A stretch of 64,000 nucleotides of DNA from Natronocella acetinitrilica (GTDB lineage: Bacteria; Pseudomonadota; Gammaproteobacteria; Nitrococcales; Aquisalimonadaceae). Numbering within the stretch: position 1 is the stretch's first letter; each line of letters starts with the position of its first letter. The notes below the pieces were generated by a model. That model was not told the origin of the DNA. It saw nothing but the letters and a program-made list of their open reading frames with translations, and ran no database searches. Both the position numbers and the translations under genes were made by a program. Shown here in pieces: positions 26,501 through 34,588 of the stretch. Location: the NCBI RefSeq assembly GCF_024170285.1, contig NZ_JALJXV010000006.1, positions 248,001 through 312,000 of the forward strand, in the 5' to 3' direction.

Positions 26501-26676
26501 TCGGCGACAACCTCCGCGCTGGCCCCGGGATAAACCGCACGCACCTGCACCTGCGGTGGGGCGAGATCGGGGTACATATTGACCGGCAGGACCTGCAGCG
26601 CAAGCACTCCGGCCAATGTGATGAGAATCGACAGGACAAAGGCGAACTTTGGCCGGTCGAGGAAGAAAGCGCTCAC
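23521..26676 (-). CDS. RND efflux pump inner-membrane transporter (AcrB/HAE1 type)
   Basis: Proton-driven exporter of drugs or other hydrophobic compounds. 1051 aa, full length, with the duplicated RND layout: TM1, a large periplasmic porter/docking domain, TM2-TM6 with the GIVVDDAIVVIENV motif (TM4 proton-relay aspartates), a second periplasmic half, and TM8-TM12. N-terminal MSAFFLDRPKFAFVLSI is typical of HAE1 pumps. It overlaps the adaptor stop by 4 nt. No outer-membrane TolC-type gene is beside it, so a TolC elsewhere is needed. Confidence 0.95.
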   Translation of the reverse strand: MSAFFLDRPKFAFVLSILITLAGVLALQVLPVNMYPDLAPPQVQVRAVYPGASAEVVADAVVRPIEQRLNGVEGMIYIESSATSDGAASITVTFATGTDSDMAQVNVQNRVKLAESQLPEPVRREGVVVRKQAGNMLMGINLVSERPGLDALFLSNYANTSLLENIARVPGVAEASVLGTSEYAMRLWLDPGRMNQLGVTVADINAAVREQNQIVAAGALGQEPAPPGQIFTFNIRSEGRLSEAGEFGQTVLRVSPEGRVVRLGDVARIELGARSYAATSQLNDQDTAFLVIYQLPDANALDVAERVRDEMTALATNFPDGLSYRILFDSTRFIDESINEVVNTLFVAVVLVVLVVFLFLQSLRATLIPAVAIPVSLIGTFAFMVLMGYSINLITLFGLVLAIGIVVDDAIVVIENVDRLIKEKGLDVREAVSQAMREISAPIISTTLVLLAVFVPVAFLPGITGELFRQFAVTICFAVLISSVCALTLSPALSSVLLRKEAEPLRLLSPVEWLLQRLTAGYSWLIGRLLKRMLVVAGLFLALLGLLGYLAATTPTGFVPEEDQGFLFVDVQLPDAASGSRTAAVMEQVVDEVLQDPAVSDFISVSGFSLLSGSGSNMGFGVVVLKDWSERESASLQPAAVVPRLNARLWAIPAARVMAFNVPAIPGLGVTAGFDLRLLDSAGVPPEDLAATADNLVLQANQREEMVGVRHNLRANVPMFDLEVDRDKAQLLGVDFGDVFLTLQAQLGGLYVNDFNQFGRTYRVMLGSEGAYRSRPEDLRHFEVRNNRGEMVPIAGIARLEPSQGATRIEGFNLNRSVTINGEPAPGLSTMESVGVMEELLTELPDGYTFAWAGQTLQELEAGNLIVVLFLLAIVAVYLFLVALYESWTLPLAVLLSVPLTFLGSFLAFRATGQALDIYAQIGLVLLVAMSAKTAILIVEFAAQLRREGRPIRTAAADAAVQRFRAVLMTGLSFMLGVVPLVMASGAGAASRISLGITVLSGTTATVILVTLMTPAFYVMIQSMRERLSGPAEGLPAEPEQSVDGQSGQPV

Positions 26677-27821
26677 GGCTGGATCATCTCCCGAGGCGCC
26701 AAAAGTCCGGTTTCCGGATCGCGGTCGTAAAAACTTAACTGAGTCGGCATGTCAGGTCGGATTTTCTGCAGGCCTTCCACCACCACCAGATCCCCGACCT
26801 GCAATCCGTCCTCGACCTGCCAGGCAGAGCCGTAGCGGGGGCCGAGGGTGAGCTGTCTTTGACTAACTGTGCCGTCTGGTCCAACCTGCATGACGAACGG
26901 ACCAAGCTGATTACGCTGCACGGCCTGCTCGGGCACCAGCAGACCGGGAGTGGACTCGGACCGCTCAATCAGAAGGGTCACAAACTGACCCGGTAACAGC
27001 GTCTCAGCCGGATTCGCGAAAGTAGCCGTCGCGGCGACCGTTCCGGTCGTCTCCTGTACAACAATGTCAACAAACTCGATGGTGCCGGGGAACGGATGCC
27101 GTTGATAGCCGTCAAGCAGCATGTAGGTCTCCAATCCGATCGTGCTCTGAGTCTGATCCCGCATATTCGACACTTGCGCGAACTCGCGATCGGTAAGCTG
27201 GAACTGGACGCGGATAGGGTCCGGGTCAATGATCTCGAGCAGTGCCCCTGAGGCGGGGCTCACCAGGTCACCCAGTGTCACCCTTGTATCTCCGGCGCGG
27301 CCGCTGATTGGGGCTCGGATTACGGTGTAGTCCAGGTTGAGCCGGCTCTGTCGGAGTGCTGCTTCGGCATCCGCCAGGGCCGATTCCGCCTGTTCGGCTT
27401 CGTTTCTCAGGCGATCAAGATCTGCGATGGAAAGATATCCCTCGGCACGTAATTCAAGCCCCCTTTGAAAGTTCCTTTGGGCCAGCGTGTTGGCGCTGCG
27501 CCAGGAGTTGACTTGGGCCTCTGCACGCCCCACCTGCTCCCGGGCCATGTCATCGTTGAGACGGAATAGAACGTCACCGGCATCGACCCGACCACCGCGC
27601 TGTACCAGCACCTCGGTCACTTCACCTTCAGTGCGCGCCCGGATCGCCACCGACTCAACAGCCTGGGTGCGACCAACCACATTCCACTGCTGCCTGATCT
27701 CGGACTCCGTGAGTTCATAGACGCCGATTCCCACTGGCGTCGCCTCCGGTACATCTGGTTCGGATCCGCAGCCCACGAGAAACGCACTCATGCAGAGCAC
27801 GGCGATCAGCCTTGCTTTCAT
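26673..27821 (-). CDS. RND periplasmic adaptor (membrane fusion protein)
   Basis: Connects the RND pump with an outer-membrane channel. 382 aa, with a lipoprotein signal (LCMSAFLVGCGSE). Then the barrel-sandwich half (TEGEVTEVLVQRGGRVDAGD), a coiled-coil hairpin (about 95-160), the second lipoyl half (YTVIRAPISGRAGDTRV), beta-barrel, and membrane-proximal domain (VVVEGLQKIRPDMPT). 29 nt after the AraC gene stop; overlaps the pump gene. Confidence 0.94.
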   Translation of the reverse strand: MKARLIAVLCMSAFLVGCGSEPDVPEATPVGIGVYELTESEIRQQWNVVGRTQAVESVAIRARTEGEVTEVLVQRGGRVDAGDVLFRLNDDMAREQVGRAEAQVNSWRSANTLAQRNFQRGLELRAEGYLSIADLDRLRNEAEQAESALADAEAALRQSRLNLDYTVIRAPISGRAGDTRVTLGDLVSPASGALLEIIDPDPIRVQFQLTDREFAQVSNMRDQTQSTIGLETYMLLDGYQRHPFPGTIEFVDIVVQETTGTVAATATFANPAETLLPGQFVTLLIERSESTPGLLVPEQAVQRNQLGPFVMQVGPDGTVSQRQLTLGPRYGSAWQVEDGLQVGDLVVVEGLQKIRPDMPTQLSFYDRDPETGLLAPREMIQP

Positions 27822-27849
27822 AAAGAGTCGTCCAGGGAATAGTGATGCG

Positions 27850-28866
27850 TCATGTTCGTCTCGTTTTCTTCTCTAGAACCGACTCTCTGGCAAAGGAAAA
27901 GCCCTGCCAGAAACGGCGTGTTTGGCTCGGTGATTCACCGAAACACCGCGAATAATATAACGCGAATTGTCCGGGGTGAAAAAAACCGAGTTCGGCAGCG
28001 ATTTCCTGGATGTTCGCTTCATTGGCATCGGCTCGTATCCTGCGGCGTGCGGCATGGAGCCGCAGGATCCTGATGTGAGCAATTGGAGATCGTCCCAACA
28101 GTTCATGGAATGCGTTAAACAACAGACGGCGGCTGGAATAGGTCGCCTCGCAGAGCTCGGTGATATTGGGGGGCTGGTTCAGGCGATTGCGAATCAGCTC
28201 CTCTGCCTGGGAGATAATACGGCGTCGATTGGCAAGCGAAGAACGAAGGGTTTGAGGCGCACTTCCGGATAGCGCCTCAGCGATCACCTGCCCCACCAGC
28301 TCGGCCTCGTCAGACTGTCTTCCGGTGCAAGCTGACATTTTTCCCGATAATAACTGCATCAGCAGACGCTCAAGCCGCGCCGACGCCCGCGGTGCTTTTT
28401 TCCGGGACCATTGCCGGACTATGGATTCCGGGGGCAGGCCATGTTCCGAGGTAACAATCCGTTCCGCCATGGTCACCGGGATCGAGATTGCATGCTGACG
28501 ATGGCCTTCGCGGGTTTGTTGAAAGACCTCGCCGCCGGGGTCGAGAAACAAGAGATCTCCGTCCTCTAGAACTTGTCCGCGATAACGCCCACACGCAGAG
28601 AGACGTGTAATCGGTGTCAAGGTCCAATAGCCCTCGGAGCGCCGCCCCGAATAGACCATTGCGCGGTTTCCGGCGCCACCGTAAACAAGACAGCCCGCCG
28701 TCGTCGTCGACCATAAGGTGGCGGCGCCCGGCCCAGCCTCGGCCTGGGTAATCTCAACGTCCCAAACCGACCGCAAGGCCGCCTCGAACTCCTCAACAGA
28801 CTGGAAGTGAGTTCGTCGGATGCTGCTCACTGTTTCTCTCTCGTCGCCGCTCAACAGATGATCCAT
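27850..28866 (-). CDS. AraC-family regulator of the RND operon
   Basis: 338 aa. The N-terminal half resembles an AraC-binding-like domain (FQSVEEFEAALRSVWDVEI). The C-terminus has two HTH motifs, NITELCEATYSSRRLLFNAF and IQEIAAELGFFHPGQFALYY, the signature of AraC DNA binding. It is the first gene of araC-adaptor-RND-K+ channel and so probably controls it in response to a pump substrate. The 28867-29112 region upstream is shared with the rightward lipocalin operon. Confidence 0.9.
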   Translation of the reverse strand: MDHLLSGDERETVSSIRRTHFQSVEEFEAALRSVWDVEITQAEAGPGAATLWSTTTAGCLVYGGAGNRAMVYSGRRSEGYWTLTPITRLSACGRYRGQVLEDGDLLFLDPGGEVFQQTREGHRQHAISIPVTMAERIVTSEHGLPPESIVRQWSRKKAPRASARLERLLMQLLSGKMSACTGRQSDEAELVGQVIAEALSGSAPQTLRSSLANRRRIISQAEELIRNRLNQPPNITELCEATYSSRRLLFNAFHELLGRSPIAHIRILRLHAARRRIRADANEANIQEIAAELGFFHPGQFALYYSRCFGESPSQTRRFWQGFSFARESVLEKKTRRT

Positions 28867-29112
28867 CAGTGTGACTTAGTGCCAGGACGTAGTATCGCAA
28901 CTCGTGCCCGCTGTCGGAACGGCAAGCAACGAGAAAATCAGTGCCTCCCTGAATCCTGCACTTTTTAGACTACGCCAGGCGCCGATTCCCGGCTAGCCTG
29001 AAAAAAGTTGCGACGCGTCGGTTCTGTTCTACGCCTGCGCGAGAGTCATTCCGGTTTGCCCGCTGGGTTTCATGAAGATCGTACGAGTGATGTTCCAGAA
29101 CGAAGAGGACGC

Positions 29113-30399
29113 ATGATGAGTCAAAAAACAATCATGGCCGCGGCAGCTTTCCTGCTCGGGGGGGTTCTATATACCGCAAGCGCTGAAATGCCGCCGCCAT
29201 TCGAAGGCCCAGGCGTGGAGACAGAAACCGGCCAGGCTCTCTATCAGTTGCCCCGGGATCATGCCTGGCACGGCGGTGATTTCTACCAGAAAAACGACTT
29301 CAACGAGTGGCATTACATCACCGTCCTCGGCCGCGACGTGGAGACCGACGAACGCGTATCCGTGTTCTGGGTGCCGCTGAGCCAGGGCTGGATGGAAGAG
29401 GACGGCCACCCGCTGCACAACGTCCTGTTCGCCTTCCACAACCTCGACACCGGCGAGTTCCACACCGCGCTTCTCTACGTCACAGGACCGATGACCACGG
29501 AGGGGTCGGCGCCGGACGCCGAGGACTTCCACTTCCGCTACGAGATCGACGACGGCAAGAACGGATTCACGACCGCTTACACCCACGCGACGGAGACATG
29601 GCAGTTTTCGGGCTATAACACCAAGGAGGACGAGTGGAACGCACCCTTCAACCTTGACATGACAGCAGAGCTGCAGCAGCCCGGGTACGTACCCATGGCC
29701 TACTGGGGGCTGGAAAGCATCGGGTTCGATCCGCAACAGCGGCAAAACCCGGAGACCATGTACGGCCTGACCTACTATTACACTGCGCCCAACATGGCCA
29801 CTTCGGGCGAGATAGAAGTGGGCGGTCGCACGGTTCGCTTCGAAGGCACCGGGTGGTTTGAGCATCAGTGGGGCAACTTCCGCAACACGCTGCAATACCG
29901 CTATTTCTGGGCGTGGTTCCGTTTCGATAATGGCGACCTGATGACGTTCCGCCAGTACTACGAGGGCCTTAATTTCCGGAACCCGCATTACGAGGTCAAC
30001 CGCTACCTGTTCATGGATGGTGAGACCTTCGAGCGAAGCTATCACTTCGGCCCGGCCTTCAAGCTGATCCCCGAGCGGATGTGGACGTCGGAAAAGTCGG
30101 GCAAAGAGTACCCCTGGTATGGCCGGATCGAGACACCACACGGCACGTACTGGTACGAGCCGACTTTCCCTGAGCAGGAGGGAATGGGCTTTGGTGGGCC
30201 GTACATCGAAGGGGTGATCCAGTTGCGGGAGGGTGGACCCGACGGGCCGATCGTCGCCACGGGCTTCACCGAGATGATCATGCTCACCGACCCCTACCCA
30301 GATGGCTCCGACGGCTCCCTTGGTCCGCCGATCTCCCGCAGTCTGCCGGAAGACCCGGACGGTCCCTGGAAACCCTGGCAACGCGAGTCCAAAGACTGA
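29113..30399 (+). CDS. Exported AttH/CrtC-type lipocalin-like protein
   Basis: 428 aa from ATG 29113 (AGAGGAC upstream), with a signal peptide ending near YTASAE. The fold signature is the double lipocalin-like domain of carotenoid 1,2-hydratases and AttH: NEWHYITVLGRD near the start, TGWFEHQWGNF in the middle and repeated YEPTFPEQEG-type strands. AttH-like proteins bind or hydrate hydrophobic substrates in the periplasm. First of a rightward set with two beta-barrel proteins and an MscS channel. Confidence 0.8.
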   Translation: MMSQKTIMAAAAFLLGGVLYTASAEMPPPFEGPGVETETGQALYQLPRDHAWHGGDFYQKNDFNEWHYITVLGRDVETDERVSVFWVPLSQGWMEEDGHPLHNVLFAFHNLDTGEFHTALLYVTGPMTTEGSAPDAEDFHFRYEIDDGKNGFTTAYTHATETWQFSGYNTKEDEWNAPFNLDMTAELQQPGYVPMAYWGLESIGFDPQQRQNPETMYGLTYYYTAPNMATSGEIEVGGRTVRFEGTGWFEHQWGNFRNTLQYRYFWAWFRFDNGDLMTFRQYYEGLNFRNPHYEVNRYLFMDGETFERSYHFGPAFKLIPERMWTSEKSGKEYPWYGRIETPHGTYWYEPTFPEQEGMGFGGPYIEGVIQLREGGPDGPIVATGFTEMIMLTDPYPDGSDGSLGPPISRSLPEDPDGPWKPWQRESKD

Positions 30400-30423
30400 G
30401 TTTCAAGCTGAAGGATTTATTGG

Positions 30424-31197
30424 ATGAGAAGACCCGTCGGAAGCACTTTTCGAAAGGGCATTGCAAAAGCGGGGCTGGTGATCGCAATTGCGATCACCAG
30501 CCCCGTTGGTTTTGCTGACGACAGCGAGGAACTGGCCAGGAAAGCGGCCGACCCGACGGCGTCGCTGATGTCGCTCAACCTCCGCTACACGAGAATTCCG
30601 GAGTTTCATGGACTCGATGCCGCCGCGGACCTCAGCCAGTTCCAGACGGTCCTGCCCTTCCGTGCGTGGAATACAAGCAACATCCTGCGCACGACCGTTA
30701 ACTACACCAACAGCGGGGCAACAACCGACGGACTGGCCGATGTGACCGTCTTCAATCTGACGGTCTTTGATGAGCCATGGGGCCGCTGGGGCGTCGGTCC
30801 TGTCGCCCAGCTTTTACCGGGAAAGGACGGCAAATCCGACACCTTCGCGCTGGGGCCCGCGGTTGGGTTCGTGGCCTCGCGCGAGCGCTGGACCTATGGC
30901 GTGTTCAATCAGAACCTGTTCGCGGGTGATATTGGCATAAGCAGCTTGCAACCCGTTATCGCCTATCAGTTGGGCAATGGCTGGGCGGTTGCCACCGGGG
31001 ATGCCCAATGGACGTATGACTGGGAGCGCAGTGCCTTCGTGAATCTGCCCGTCGGTCTGCTACTCAGTAAGGTAATGAGTCTCGGTGGCCAGTCGGTGAA
31101 GTGGTCGATCAACCCGGAGTACAACCTCCGCGACCAGCAGGGGCTGCCGAAGTGGTCCGTCCGCCTGGGTTTTTCCATGTTGGTTCCGGGTAGTTAG
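30424..31197 (+). CDS. Outer-membrane beta-barrel-like protein
   Basis: 257 aa with a signal peptide (GLVIAIAITSPVGFA). The body is a run of alternating amphipathic strands, for example DVTVFNLTVFDEPWGRWGVG and WTYGVFNQNLFAGD. This resembles the neuromedin-U/transporter-like barrel family seen in many proteobacteria. No precise function is known. 24 nt after the AttH-type gene and directly abutting the next barrel gene. Confidence 0.65.
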   Translation: MRRPVGSTFRKGIAKAGLVIAIAITSPVGFADDSEELARKAADPTASLMSLNLRYTRIPEFHGLDAAADLSQFQTVLPFRAWNTSNILRTTVNYTNSGATTDGLADVTVFNLTVFDEPWGRWGVGPVAQLLPGKDGKSDTFALGPAVGFVASRERWTYGVFNQNLFAGDIGISSLQPVIAYQLGNGWAVATGDAQWTYDWERSAFVNLPVGLLLSKVMSLGGQSVKWSINPEYNLRDQQGLPKWSVRLGFSMLVPGS

Positions 31198-32115
31198 ATG
31201 GCGTTTTGGCCTGCTCCTCTTCCCCTGACAATCGTTGCGATGCCTCTCCTGCTGCTACCCCACTCGCAGGCGATTGGACAGGTGGGGCGCTACTACATCA
31301 ATACACCCGTCGATACGCATCTTTTCACCATGACCTTCAACGGAGTCCGCTCGGCGACGTGGGCAGATCCGGCGATCGGGGATGACACCATCCAATCTCG
31401 GAACCAGACCGTGAGCCTGAGTTATAGCTACATCACCTCGATCAACGGGCGGACCGGTGGCTTCGGCGTGTCTCTGCCCTGGACCTCGCTGCTGTCCTAC
31501 GAAACCGACACGGATCAAGTCCTGGTGGATGAGCAGGACCGCGGTGACATCGTCCTGACCTTCGATTATAACCTGTTCGGCGCACCCGCGTTGCCACGCG
31601 AGCGGTTTCGCCAGCATACGCCCGGGGATTACGCGGGCCTGCACTTCGCCCTCACCACACCAACCGGGGCCTATCACTCGGATTCACCCGTCAACATCGG
31701 CGCCAACCGGTGGGCATTGAAGTCGACCCTCAACTACAGCATCACGCGTAATGATGGCTATTCCTGGTGGGACTTCTATCCAAGCGTGAGGCTATTCACC
31801 AGCAACAGTGATATCGCCGGCGGCGGGACACTGCGCCAGCAGCCAATGTGGGGCCTGGAGGCCCACTACAGTCGCAATGTCGCCGGCTCAGCCTGGCTCA
31901 GCGGCGGGCTGATAGCGAGTGCCGGTGGCCGGACGTCGATTGATGGCGAGCGGGTTGAGGACTCCCGGCGAAGCCTGCGCCTGGCAGTAGGCGGGGGATT
32001 TCCGACATGGCCGGGCGGCGCGGCGATTGTTACCTACCAGAACGAAGTGCTGGAGGACGGAGGCGCCTCCGATATTCAGCATTTCATGTTGCAACTGATG
32101 CACAAATCGCGATAA
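31198..32115 (+). CDS. MetA-pathway/phenol-degradation-type outer-membrane protein
   Basis: 305 aa, starting at the base after the previous stop. Signal sequence (LTIVAMPLLLLPHSQAIG) then beta strands typical of the Phenol_MetA_deg family, such as TVSLSYSYITSINGRTGGFG and YAGLHFALTTPTGAYH, ending with an aromatic-rich C-terminal strand (FMLQLMHKSR). Such proteins are thought to be porin-like importers of hydrophobic compounds. Works with the neighbouring lipocalin and barrel by context only. Confidence 0.7.
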   Translation: MAFWPAPLPLTIVAMPLLLLPHSQAIGQVGRYYINTPVDTHLFTMTFNGVRSATWADPAIGDDTIQSRNQTVSLSYSYITSINGRTGGFGVSLPWTSLLSYETDTDQVLVDEQDRGDIVLTFDYNLFGAPALPRERFRQHTPGDYAGLHFALTTPTGAYHSDSPVNIGANRWALKSTLNYSITRNDGYSWWDFYPSVRLFTSNSDIAGGGTLRQQPMWGLEAHYSRNVAGSAWLSGGLIASAGGRTSIDGERVEDSRRSLRLAVGGGFPTWPGGAAIVTYQNEVLEDGGASDIQHFMLQLMHKSR

Positions 32116-32118
32116 CCC

Positions 32119-34569
32119 ATGAAAAACATTCTGATTGCATTCATGGCCCTGCTAACTCTGGTGTCTCCGGCAACAGCGGACGAGATGCAGGACTGGACGG
32201 GGGTATGGGACACGCAGTGGCGCGGTGGCGGCGCGGTGATGGACCTACACCAGGACGGCAAGGATGTTGTCGGAACCTATCCCGGATTCGAGGGTGTTAT
32301 CGAGGGTCGCATCGACGGCACTCAGCTCACCGGGACCTGGATGGATGCCGCTGGCGAAGGGGTTTTCACCTTCGTCATGTCGCCGGACCAACAAACGTTC
32401 ATGGGGCGCTTCGGCACGGGAGAGTGGTGGACCGGTGCGCGCACGCAGATCGATATGGCGAGTGCCTTTTTTGGCGAACTCGACATGTCAAGCCCGGAGC
32501 GAACGCTGGAGTCCTTTGTTCGGGCCGGGAACAAGGCGGGGGAAGGCCGAAGCGATCGGCTGGGCATTGTCCTTCCCCTGCTGGACTTTTCGGCCAACGG
32601 GGAGGAGCTAACGCCCTATCAACGCATCGATCTGACACGCTTGTTTTTCCAGATCGTTGACCGCCTGACGTTTCGCATCTGGGAACTGCGCCCAATCGGG
32701 GACATCACTGGCGAGACAGATTACACGGTTGAACTGACTCAGGCGGGTAGCAACCTGAGTTATCCGGTGACTTTTAGAGCCGTGGATGCCGGCGACGAAC
32801 GAAGTGGGCCTGCATGGCGCCTGGTGATCCCGCCGGAAGGCGAGATGCGTGAATCATTGGAGGAACTGACGGCGATCCACGGAGGGGTGGTCCCGCATTC
32901 ACGCGCCCATCGTGAACTCGGCTCGCCCCGAGCCACAATGCGGACCTTCATCGAGTACTGGGACCAGGCTGAAAAAAAGAATACCGAGCTGTTTCTGGAA
33001 ACCATGGATCTGTCCCGGATACCGGCTGCGATACGCAACGAAGAAGGCGCCCTGCTCGGGGAGTATCTCATTGAAGTGCTTTACCGTATCGGACGCCCGT
33101 TACGCCAGGAAATACCGGATAACCCGGAACGGCGCGGGCGGTACGTTCATTTTCTTCACCCGACCGGGCTTGTGGAGATCGTGCCGTCTGAGCGGGAAGA
33201 CGGGTCCGTCCAATGGCAGTTCAGTGCCGACACCATGGACAGCGCGCGCCAGCTGTTCATGGCGTTGGAGGATATGCCGCTGCTCGGCGATAAGGAGCGC
33301 GCCCGCCAACCCACAACCTTTTTCCAATTGCGTAATCAGGTTCGCGGCCTCCACCGAGACCTGCTTCAAGAGACGCGCGCAGGCGTGGAGCTTTGGCAAT
33401 GGCTCGCCTTGACGCTATGGCTCCTCATGGCTCTTCCCCTGGGTTGGGTGCTCACCTGGGGTGCCGCCAAAGTCCTCCGGCTACAAACGCATGAGGACGA
33501 GCATTCCCTCTCTGCTGCCGTCCGCTTTATCTGGCCATTACGCCTGGTCTTCGTTGCAGCTATCGGGCTATTCGCAGTCCAGAGTCTGGGCCTCCCCCAA
33601 TCGGTCGATATACCCTTGCGCGTTTTCTTCAGTGTGATTCTATCGATTATTGGAGGCTGGCTCGCGTATAACTTTGTAGACAAGATCAATGAGTTTCTTG
33701 AATTACGCGCCACGCAAGATCAAATTCTTCGCTCTTTGGCCACTTCTATCGCCAAACTGGCTGTTATCATTGGCGCTATTCTATTCCTCGCCGAGGTTCT
33801 TTCCATACCCTATCAAGGCGTGATTGCCGGGCTGGGTATCGGCGGCCTGGCCGTGGCTCTGGCAGCACGCAGCACTCTGGAAAACCTGATTGGCGGCCTC
33901 ACACTGTTTGCTGACAAACCCGTGGAGGCGGGAGACTTTTGCCAAGTAGGGGAGCATCTGGGCGTTATCGAGGGCATCGGCTTGCGATCGGTGAAGTTGC
34001 GTTCCCTGGATAGAACCATCATCACAATTCCAAATGCTGAATTCATCAACCTTAATATCGAGAATCTGACCAGGCGCGACAGAATACTCCTGCGCAAAAC
34101 GATTGGGCTGCGCTACGAAACAACACCTGACCAGTTACGCTGGGTACTGACCGAGATTCGCATTCTACTTCTGAAGCACCCGATGATTACACCTGAACCG
34201 TCAAGGGCTCGATTCCTTGGTTTTGGTGAACACTCGGTTGACATAGAAATCTTTGCCTATGTCAAAACCAATGACTGGAACGAATTCCTTGCCGTTCAGG
34301 AAGATGTTTTTCTGCGCCTGATCGACATTGTCGAAGAATCGGGAACCGGGGTTGCCTTCCCGTCGGTTGTCAATTATCTAGCCCGTGATGGCGGGATTGA
34401 TGAGGAAAGCACTGAGCGTGCCGAGCAAATCGTTCGCGAGCTGCGTGATGGTGATGCACTGCCTTTTCCGAACCTCGGCGTTAAAGCGCGCAAGGAATTA
34501 CGAGACCAACTGGACTATCCGCCAAAGGGTTCAGTCGATCTGGAATCGCGAGGCGAAAAGAAAGGCTGA
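32119..34569 (+). CDS. Large MscS-family mechanosensitive channel
   Basis: 816 aa with a signal peptide (FMALLTLVSPATA) and a long periplasmic region (about 20-420) whose first part resembles a small beta domain (DWTGVWDTQWRGGGAVMDLH). Then membrane spans from about 430 and the MscS core: pore helix GLGIGGLAVALAARSTLENL, beta domain LGVIEGIGLRSVKLRSLDR and PNAEFINLNIENLTRRD. The cytoplasmic C-terminus follows. Larger than E. coli MscS, closer to the MscM/YbdG class in build. Three nt after the barrel gene. Confidence 0.88.
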   Translation: MKNILIAFMALLTLVSPATADEMQDWTGVWDTQWRGGGAVMDLHQDGKDVVGTYPGFEGVIEGRIDGTQLTGTWMDAAGEGVFTFVMSPDQQTFMGRFGTGEWWTGARTQIDMASAFFGELDMSSPERTLESFVRAGNKAGEGRSDRLGIVLPLLDFSANGEELTPYQRIDLTRLFFQIVDRLTFRIWELRPIGDITGETDYTVELTQAGSNLSYPVTFRAVDAGDERSGPAWRLVIPPEGEMRESLEELTAIHGGVVPHSRAHRELGSPRATMRTFIEYWDQAEKKNTELFLETMDLSRIPAAIRNEEGALLGEYLIEVLYRIGRPLRQEIPDNPERRGRYVHFLHPTGLVEIVPSEREDGSVQWQFSADTMDSARQLFMALEDMPLLGDKERARQPTTFFQLRNQVRGLHRDLLQETRAGVELWQWLALTLWLLMALPLGWVLTWGAAKVLRLQTHEDEHSLSAAVRFIWPLRLVFVAAIGLFAVQSLGLPQSVDIPLRVFFSVILSIIGGWLAYNFVDKINEFLELRATQDQILRSLATSIAKLAVIIGAILFLAEVLSIPYQGVIAGLGIGGLAVALAARSTLENLIGGLTLFADKPVEAGDFCQVGEHLGVIEGIGLRSVKLRSLDRTIITIPNAEFINLNIENLTRRDRILLRKTIGLRYETTPDQLRWVLTEIRILLLKHPMITPEPSRARFLGFGEHSVDIEIFAYVKTNDWNEFLAVQEDVFLRLIDIVEESGTGVAFPSVVNYLARDGGIDEESTERAEQIVRELRDGDALPFPNLGVKARKELRDQLDYPPKGSVDLESRGEKKG

Positions 34570-34588
34570 ATTCAATCGAGAGAAGACG

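Noticed and set aside
29167-30381. 404-codon minus-strand frame over the AttH-type gene
   Set aside because: Antisense shadow; the plus frame has a signal peptide, ribosome site and family motifs.
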